Assembly: GCF_003610375.1 (NCBI RefSeq)
Contig: NZ_RAPZ01000013.1
Span: forward strand, 62,001-126,000
DNA from: Sphingomonas sp. PP-CC-1A-547
Lineage (GTDB): Bacteria; Pseudomonadota; Alphaproteobacteria; Sphingomonadales; Sphingomonadaceae
DNA: 64,000 nt
Reading direction: 5' to 3'
Shown here: one piece after another, positions 59,124-64,000 of the stretch
How the letters are laid out: the number at the start of each line of letters is the position of its first letter
Numbering within the stretch: the first letter of the stretch is position 1
Notes under the pieces: generated by a model
Seen by the model: the letters and a program-made list of their open reading frames with translations, nothing else
The model's database searches: none
What the model was told of the DNA's origin: nothing
Translations under genes and position numbers: made by a program

Positions 59124-60058
59124 GCAGCCAGGAACGAATCGATCGCCGACAGCGCCCGATCTCGCACGCCATCAGCCTCACGGAGGATCTCATGCGCGGA
59201 TTCCGATCCGAACCGAACGACCTGCGCATTGCGCAACCGCGCCGCAAGCCGGAGCGCGGCACGCGGATCGACCAGCTTGTCGGCCTCCGCGATCAGCATC
59301 AGCACGGGTGTATCGATCGACTCGACCCGCGGATCGGTCGCAAGCGCTGCAGCGCCCGCGAACCCCTGTGCGAGCCACGCCCAGCTCGGCGGACCCAACA
59401 CGAGTTCGGGATGCGCGGCCTGCCACCAGCCTTCGTCGCTGTAGCGATTGGCGTCGTGCGTCAGCAGCGATTGGCGGGAGGCGACCGATCCCGGCCGCTC
59501 GTTGCTGCGCCACGCCGCACGCGCCGGGTCACCGCGACCGGCAATCCACCGCGCAATCGTTGCGCTGAACGCCGCCCCGAACGGTGCCTTCAACCCGATC
59601 ATCGGCGCGACCAGGATCGCCGCATCGGGCGCGATCGTGCGATCGGCGAGCGCACGCATCACCATCATCCCGCCCATCGAATGGCCGAGTATCACGCATG
59701 GCAGGTCGCTGCCCGTCGCTTCCGCGGTCCAATCCGACCAGAACGCCGCGAGGTCGGCATCGAACACGCCATAGTCGCTCGCATGGCCGACATGCGCGTC
59801 CCTCGACAAACGCCCGGACCCGCCCTGCCCGCGCCAGTCGAACGCCGTCACCGACCAACCCGATGCATGCAGGTACGCGAACGTCTCGAGATATTTCTCG
59901 AAGATATCGCCACGCCCCGTCTGGAACAGAATCCGCCCTCGTGGCGCCTGCGCAGGCCAGTCGAATCGGCGCAACTTCCAGCCGTCTGGCGCGGTCCAAT
60001 AGCCGATGCGCGCTTCGTCGGGAATCGTCCGACGCACCGCCAGCGGATCGATCGTCAT
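59111..60058 (-). CDS. Alpha/beta hydrolase, lysophospholipase-like
   Basis: 315 residues of the serine-aminopeptidase/PldB-like group. Nucleophile elbow VILGHSMGGMMVMRAL, core FDWRGQGGSGRLSRD, acid in IAEADKLVDPRAAL and His near HEILREADG. No signal peptide, so cytoplasmic or membrane-peripheral. I start it at ATG 60058; the 149 upstream codons of the open frame are a shadow of the divergent cpaA gene. It overlaps the DadA-like gene and is divergent from the pilus cluster. Confidence 0.85.
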   Translation of the reverse strand: MTIDPLAVRRTIPDEARIGYWTAPDGWKLRRFDWPAQAPRGRILFQTGRGDIFEKYLETFAYLHASGWSVTAFDWRGQGGSGRLSRDAHVGHASDYGVFDADLAAFWSDWTAEATGSDLPCVILGHSMGGMMVMRALADRTIAPDAAILVAPMIGLKAPFGAAFSATIARWIAGRGDPARAAWRSNERPGSVASRQSLLTHDANRYSDEGWWQAAHPELVLGPPSWAWLAQGFAGAAALATDPRVESIDTPVLMLIAEADKLVDPRAALRLAARLRNAQVVRFGSESAHEILREADGVRDRALSAIDSFLAACVA

Positions 60059-60136
60059 GCGCAAACCCGTGCCACCATTCGAAATTCTCCAGGGACGGTT
60101 ACTTTTTCGAAAGCCATGTCCGTTAGGGACTAGCCG

Positions 60137-60610
60137 ATGGGATGGAACATTGCTCTTCCAATTTTGATTCTGGTGCTCGGTGGCCTGCTGGTCTCGGCGG
60201 GTATCCAGGATGCGCGAACGCGGGAAATCGCGAACTGGAAGACCGCGGCGGTCGCTCTGCTGGCGCCGCTGTGGTGGTATGCGAACGGACTCGATCCGTG
60301 GCCCGACATGGCGTTGCAGATCGGCGTCGCGCTCATCGTCTTCGCTCTGTTCCTGCTCGCCTTCCACTTCGGCATGATGGGCGGCGGCGACGTGAAGCTG
60401 ATCGTCGCGCTCTCGCTGTGGCTGCCGTTCCCGGCGTTCCTGTCGATGCTGATGGTGATGTCGATCGTCGGCGGCCTCGTCACGCTCGTGATGATGATCG
60501 AGCATCGTGCCAAGAAGAACGCCGGTCAGATCGAGGTCCCCTACGGCGTCGCAATAGCAATCGCCGGCCTTCTCGCGCTGCGCGAACCACTCCTTAACCA
60601 GTTTCAGTGA
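60137..60610 (+). CDS. cpaA: Flp/Tad prepilin peptidase CpaA
   Basis: 157 residues with about five membrane helices. The two active-site aspartates of type IV prepilin peptidases are visible in AGIQDARTREIANW and in HFGMMGGGDVKLIVAL (the GxGD motif). It cleaves Flp prepilin leaders and opens the pilus gene set. It is small because, like other Tad peptidases, it lacks the N-methyltransferase domain. The adjacent Flp pilin gene, often just upstream, is not seen in the 78-base gap to the divergent hydrolase. Confidence 0.93.
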   Translation: MGWNIALPILILVLGGLLVSAGIQDARTREIANWKTAAVALLAPLWWYANGLDPWPDMALQIGVALIVFALFLLAFHFGMMGGGDVKLIVALSLWLPFPAFLSMLMVMSIVGGLVTLVMMIEHRAKKNAGQIEVPYGVAIAIAGLLALREPLLNQFQ

Positions 60611-60659
60611 TGATTAACGTCGAAATACATTCGCGGCGCCTGAAAGGCACGATCTAGTC

Positions 60660-61703
60660 ATGGATACACGCAAGATCATTTTGCTGGTCGGCGCGCTTAT
60701 AGTCGCAGCCGTCACGGCCTTCTTCGCCCGAACGCTGATCGCCGGCAGTTCGGCGCCGCAAGCTGGCGCCACCGCGATCGCCGCGCCGATCATCGACGGC
60801 CCCGAAGTCCTGGTCGCAACCCGCTCGCTCCCGGTCGGCACGATCCTCGACGCCACCGCGCTAAAGTTCCAGCCCTGGCCGAAGGAGCTGGTAGACAACG
60901 CCTATTACCTCCGCGACAAGACCGACCTGAAATCGCTGCAGGGCACGGTGGTGCGCAGCATCATCACCGCCGGGCAGCCGGTGACGCAGGGTGCCCTCGT
61001 GAAGCCCGGCGATCGAGGGTTCCTCGCCGCGGCACTCGGACCCGGCATGCGCGCGGTCACCGTCCCCGTGTCGGCACAAGCCGCCGTCGCCGGGTTCGTG
61101 TTTCCAGGCGATCGGATCGACCTGGTCCTCACGCAGGAGGTCAAGGGCGGCGGCGACGGCGAACCTCTCAAGGTGTCGGAGACGATCATGCGCAACATCC
61201 GCGTGCTCGCGACCGATCAGCGGACCGACAATCTGGTGGGATCCGACGGCAAGACCGAGGTCAAGACCTTCTCCAACGTGACGATCGAGGCGACGCCGAA
61301 GATCGCGGAGCAGGTTGCGCTCGCACAGACGCTCGGCTCGCTTTCATTGTCGCTACGGTCGATCGCCGACAATTCCGCCGAGTTGGAAGAAGCGATCGCG
61401 TCGGGCGCCGTTAGCGTGCCCAACGGCACCGACCCGAAAGCCGAGAAGGCGATGTTGGTGCGGGTCGCCAGCCAGCCCATCTCCGGCGCATCCAGCTATC
61501 AGACCGGCGCCGACGTCTCGCGCTATCGGCGTAGCACGGTGCCCGGCCGGCCACCAGAAGGCGGCGGACCAAATGGTGGACCGATGCAGGTCATGAACAG
61601 TCCACAGCCGAGCGGCGGCGGCACCGTCGTGACGCAAGGTCCGGCAGTACGGGTCGCCCGCGGCAACGCAGTGACCTTCGTTCCGGTCGGGGGGAAGAAT
61701 TAA
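60660..61703 (+). CDS. cpaB: Flp pilus assembly protein CpaB
   Basis: 347 residues with one N-terminal membrane helix (IILLVGALIVAAVTAFFART) and a SAF-like periplasmic domain (LVATRSLPVGTILDATALKF; GTVVRSIITAGQPVTQGALV), then a RcpC/CpaB domain and a Gly/Pro-rich tail (RPPEGGGPNGGPMQ). In Tad systems it helps the secretin and pilus assembly in the periplasm. The stop is one base before the CpaC start. Confidence 0.93.
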   Translation: MDTRKIILLVGALIVAAVTAFFARTLIAGSSAPQAGATAIAAPIIDGPEVLVATRSLPVGTILDATALKFQPWPKELVDNAYYLRDKTDLKSLQGTVVRSIITAGQPVTQGALVKPGDRGFLAAALGPGMRAVTVPVSAQAAVAGFVFPGDRIDLVLTQEVKGGGDGEPLKVSETIMRNIRVLATDQRTDNLVGSDGKTEVKTFSNVTIEATPKIAEQVALAQTLGSLSLSLRSIADNSAELEEAIASGAVSVPNGTDPKAEKAMLVRVASQPISGASSYQTGADVSRYRRSTVPGRPPEGGGPNGGPMQVMNSPQPSGGGTVVTQGPAVRVARGNAVTFVPVGGKN

Positions 61704-61704
61704 G

Positions 61705-63327
61705 ATGCGTATCTCCATGACGCGCCGCCTGCCCCATATCGGCTGGCCGCTTGCAATCGCGCTGGTGGCTGCCACCGCAGCTCCTTCCGCCCCCGCACTT
61801 GCCCAGCGGGGACAAGCCCGCCCCCAGGCCGCGCCCTCAGGCCTGCCCGTCGTCCAGGTCAACACCGGTCGCGGACGACTCGTCACGCTGGCGCGGCCGA
61901 TGAGCGACTTGTTCGTCGCCGACGACACCATCGCCGACGTTCAGGTCCGCTCGCCGACTCAGCTTTACGTGTTCGGCAAGAAGACTGGCGAGACGACGAT
62001 CTCGGCAACCGCAAAGGGCGGCGGCGTCGTCTACGCCTCGACCATCCGCGTCGGCAACAACCTCGATTCGGTGCAGCAGATGCTCGGACTCGCGATGCCC
62101 GAAGCCCAGGTCGTCGCGACGCCGATGAACGGGTTGATCCTGCTCACGGGTACGGTCGCCGCACCCGAGGATGCCGCCGAAGCCGAGCGGCTGGTACAGG
62201 CGTTCGTTGGTGATTCGACCAAGGTCGTGTCGCGACTGAAGACCGCAACGCCTCTGCAGGTGAATCTCCAGGTGCGCGTCGCCGAAGTCACGCGGAACTT
62301 CGTCAAGAACATCGGCGTGAACCTGACGAGCCGGGGTTCGGGTAACTTCCTCTTCAACATCGCGCAGGGTCGGCAAGGCACCATTACGACTGCCCCCGGC
62401 GTCGTTGGCCTTCCCAATGCGCCTGTCGACGCCAACGGCGCACGGCCAGGCAACACGCTCTACGGCTTTCCCGCCAAGGCAGCGATCGGCTCGACCATCG
62501 GCTTGGCGGGGCGCCTGCTCGGCATGGACCTGCTCGGCGCGATCGATCTCGGTGAAACGCTCGGTCAGGTGACGATGCTCGCCAACCCGAACCTGACCGC
62601 GCTGTCGGGCGAGACGGGCACGTTCCTGGCAGGCGGCGAAATCCCGATCCCACTGGCGCAGGCGCTCGGCACGATCTCGGTCGAGTACAAGCAATACGGC
62701 ATCAGCCTCGCCTACACGCCCACGGTCTTGTCGGATGGTCGGATCTCGCTTCGGGTACGCCCCGAAGTGTCGCAGCTCGATTACGCCAACGCGATCACGC
62801 TCAGCGGCACGCGCGTGCCCGGCCTCACGACTCGTCGTACCGAGACGACGGTCGAACTCGGTTCGGGCCAGAGCATGATGATCAGCGGCCTGCTGTCGAA
62901 CAACAACAACAACAGCTACGACAAGACGCCGGGGCTGGCGAACCTGCCGATCATCGGCGCGCTGTTCCGCTCCAACGCGTTCCAGCGCAACGAGACCGAA
63001 CTCGTGATCGTCATCACGCCGTATCTGGTGAAGCCGGTCAACAACGCCAGCGACATCGCGCTGCCGACCGATGGCGCGCGCGCACCGACCGATATCGACC
63101 GCGTGCTGCTGGGAACGCTCAGCGCCACCGGTGGCGGCAAGCGGCCGGTGCCGACGATCGCGCGACCGTCCTATGTTCCCCCGGCGATCGGCGCCGCCGC
63201 CCCGGTCATGCCGATGCCGCGTAGCGACGTCCGCCGCAGCGAGGACGATATCGCCGCGCGCCCTGCCAACGGGAATGGCGCCAAGACCAAGAAGGGCGCC
63301 GTGCCCGCGCCAGGTTTCTCGAATTGA
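61705..63327 (+). CDS. cpaC: Flp pilus outer-membrane secretin CpaC/RcpA
   Basis: 540 residues, signal peptide ending in PALAQ, a pilus-assembly N-domain (LPVVQVNTGRGRLVTLARPM), a BON-like segment (MNGLILLTGTVAAPEDAAEA) and the secretin core with VRPEVSQLDY and TTVELGSGQSMMISGLLS. It forms the outer-membrane channel for Flp pili. The last 70 residues are a Pro/Arg-rich tail. GGGGAAG precedes the ATG. Confidence 0.94.
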   Translation: MRISMTRRLPHIGWPLAIALVAATAAPSAPALAQRGQARPQAAPSGLPVVQVNTGRGRLVTLARPMSDLFVADDTIADVQVRSPTQLYVFGKKTGETTISATAKGGGVVYASTIRVGNNLDSVQQMLGLAMPEAQVVATPMNGLILLTGTVAAPEDAAEAERLVQAFVGDSTKVVSRLKTATPLQVNLQVRVAEVTRNFVKNIGVNLTSRGSGNFLFNIAQGRQGTITTAPGVVGLPNAPVDANGARPGNTLYGFPAKAAIGSTIGLAGRLLGMDLLGAIDLGETLGQVTMLANPNLTALSGETGTFLAGGEIPIPLAQALGTISVEYKQYGISLAYTPTVLSDGRISLRVRPEVSQLDYANAITLSGTRVPGLTTRRTETTVELGSGQSMMISGLLSNNNNNSYDKTPGLANLPIIGALFRSNAFQRNETELVIVITPYLVKPVNNASDIALPTDGARAPTDIDRVLLGTLSATGGGKRPVPTIARPSYVPPAIGAAAPVMPMPRSDVRRSEDDIAARPANGNGAKTKKGAVPAPGFSN

Positions 63328-63374
63328 GCCGGCCCGTGCCCCGCTGCTTGCGAACACCGCATCAAGGATTTCCG

Positions 63375-64000
63375 ATGATCACCAAGTCGATCCTGTTAGC
63401 GTCCCTCGCCCCCGCGCTGTTGCTCGGCGGGTGCATGGGTACCGAGAATCGCGGTCTTGAATCGGTCCATCAACCGGTCGTCAGTCGCTCCGACTATGCG
63501 CTCGATCTCGGCGTGTCGGGCGGTGCACTGGCGCCGGGCGAACAGCAACGGCTTGCCGGCTGGATGAACGCGATGCGGCTTGGCTATGGCGACCGCGTAG
63601 CCATCGACGATCCCGCGGGCGAAGGCCCTGCCGCGCACGGCGACGTCGCCGCCGTGGTCGCGAGCTATGGCCTGTTGCTGAGCGACGACGCGCCGGTCAC
63701 CCCGGCCTCGGTCACGCCGGGATCGATCCGGGTGGTTGTCAGCCGGATGCGCGCGCAGGTGCCGCACTGCCCGGACTGGTCGCGCAACGCGACCAACGAG
63801 TTCGAATCCAACACGTCGTCCAACTTCGGCTGCGCGATCAACAGCAACCTCGCGGCGATGATCGCCAACCCGGCCGACCTGGTGCGCGGCAAGGAAGGGG
63901 CGGAGACCACCGATACCGCCGCCTCGTACAAGGCAATCGACACGTACCGCAAGAAAGCGCCGACCGGTGCCGGTTCGCTCGCCGCAGCTACGCCGGGAGG
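63375..64000 (+). CDS. cpaD: Flp pilus assembly lipoprotein CpaD (cut by window end)
   Basis: The open frame starts at ATG 63375 and is still open at the window end, giving 208 residues and an incomplete codon. A lipoprotein signal is clear (MITKSILLASLAPALLLGGC). The body has the CpaD landmarks, including VPHCPDWSRNATNEFESNTS and FGCAINSNLAAMIANPADLV. CpaD pilots or stabilises the CpaC secretin. At about 200-230 residues the family is nearly complete here, so the stop is probably just outside. The CpaE/CpaF part of the cluster should follow. Confidence 0.92.
   Translation, partial: MITKSILLASLAPALLLGGCMGTENRGLESVHQPVVSRSDYALDLGVSGGALAPGEQQRLAGWMNAMRLGYGDRVAIDDPAGEGPAAHGDVAAVVASYGLLLSDDAPVTPASVTPGSIRVVVSRMRAQVPHCPDWSRNATNEFESNTSSNFGCAINSNLAAMIANPADLVRGKEGAETTDTAASYKAIDTYRKKAPTGAGSLAAATPG

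Noticed and set aside
1..64000. CRISPR arrays, tRNA, rRNA, insertion sequences, prophage
   Set aside because: No regularly spaced direct repeats, no recognisable tRNA or rRNA sequence, and no transposase, integrase or phage structural protein was found by reading both strands.

Overview
The window looks like a chromosomal segment of a sphingomonad (Sphingomonas or a close relative, Alphaproteobacteria). The DNA is very GC-rich, it carries a CtrA-type cell-cycle regulator, EcfG-like stress promoters, a long TonB-dependent receptor with its own sugar-utilisation locus, a Caulobacter-style cpa/tad pilus cluster, and dispersed GC-rich palindromes of the kind common in sphingomonad intergenic regions. 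I see no rRNA, tRNA, CRISPR array, transposase or phage gene. The species call is inference.

Region 1 (1-17133) is an alpha-mannan/high-mannose glycan utilisation locus. A leftward run holds a TonB-dependent receptor, a GH43, a GH92, a GH125 and a second GH92, with overlapping start/stop codons at two junctions. A ROK regulator gene follows the receptor promoter, and a third GH92 plus a secreted S15/CocE hydrolase run rightward. The receptor would import mannose-rich oligosaccharides that the exported GH92/GH125 enzymes trim. One GH92 has Gln where the family normally has its catalytic acid Glu, suggesting mannosyl-phosphate linkages.

Region 2 (17320-24868) is a stress-response block behind an EcfG-like promoter: a small lipoprotein, two CsbD proteins flanking a triple-PAS LuxR regulator, a membrane protein, several very small proteins, a phospholipase-D-family enzyme, a TMEM175-type channel and a chloroperoxidase-like hydrolase.

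Region 3 (24939-38396) starts with a coupled DUF3999/DUF2339 envelope pair. Divergent from it is a tight five-gene glycan operon in which three of four glycosyltransferases are fused to a second enzyme: UDP-galactopyranose mutase, a Gfo/Idh/MocA oxidoreductase, and a clan-A glycoside hydrolase. An MDR oxidoreductase completes it. This is the strongest candidate for an undescribed system; a galactofuranose-containing glycan is the likely product.

Region 4 (38497-49269) is mixed: DUF892 protein, WrbA, pirin with a divergent LysR regulator, a malate:quinone oxidoreductase with a Tat-like leader, an AI-2E-family permease, CtrA, a second PLD-family enzyme and DNA polymerase IV, with four GC-rich palindromic repeats between genes.

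Region 5 (49272-60058) has a coupled histidine kinase and REC-GGDEF-EAL protein, a ROK sugar kinase, Dps, a lipoprotein, ispH-thrB-rnhA, a DadA-like oxidase and a lysophospholipase. Region 6 (60137-64000) is the start of a Flp/Tad pilus cluster, cpaA-cpaB-cpaC-cpaD, cut by the window end.
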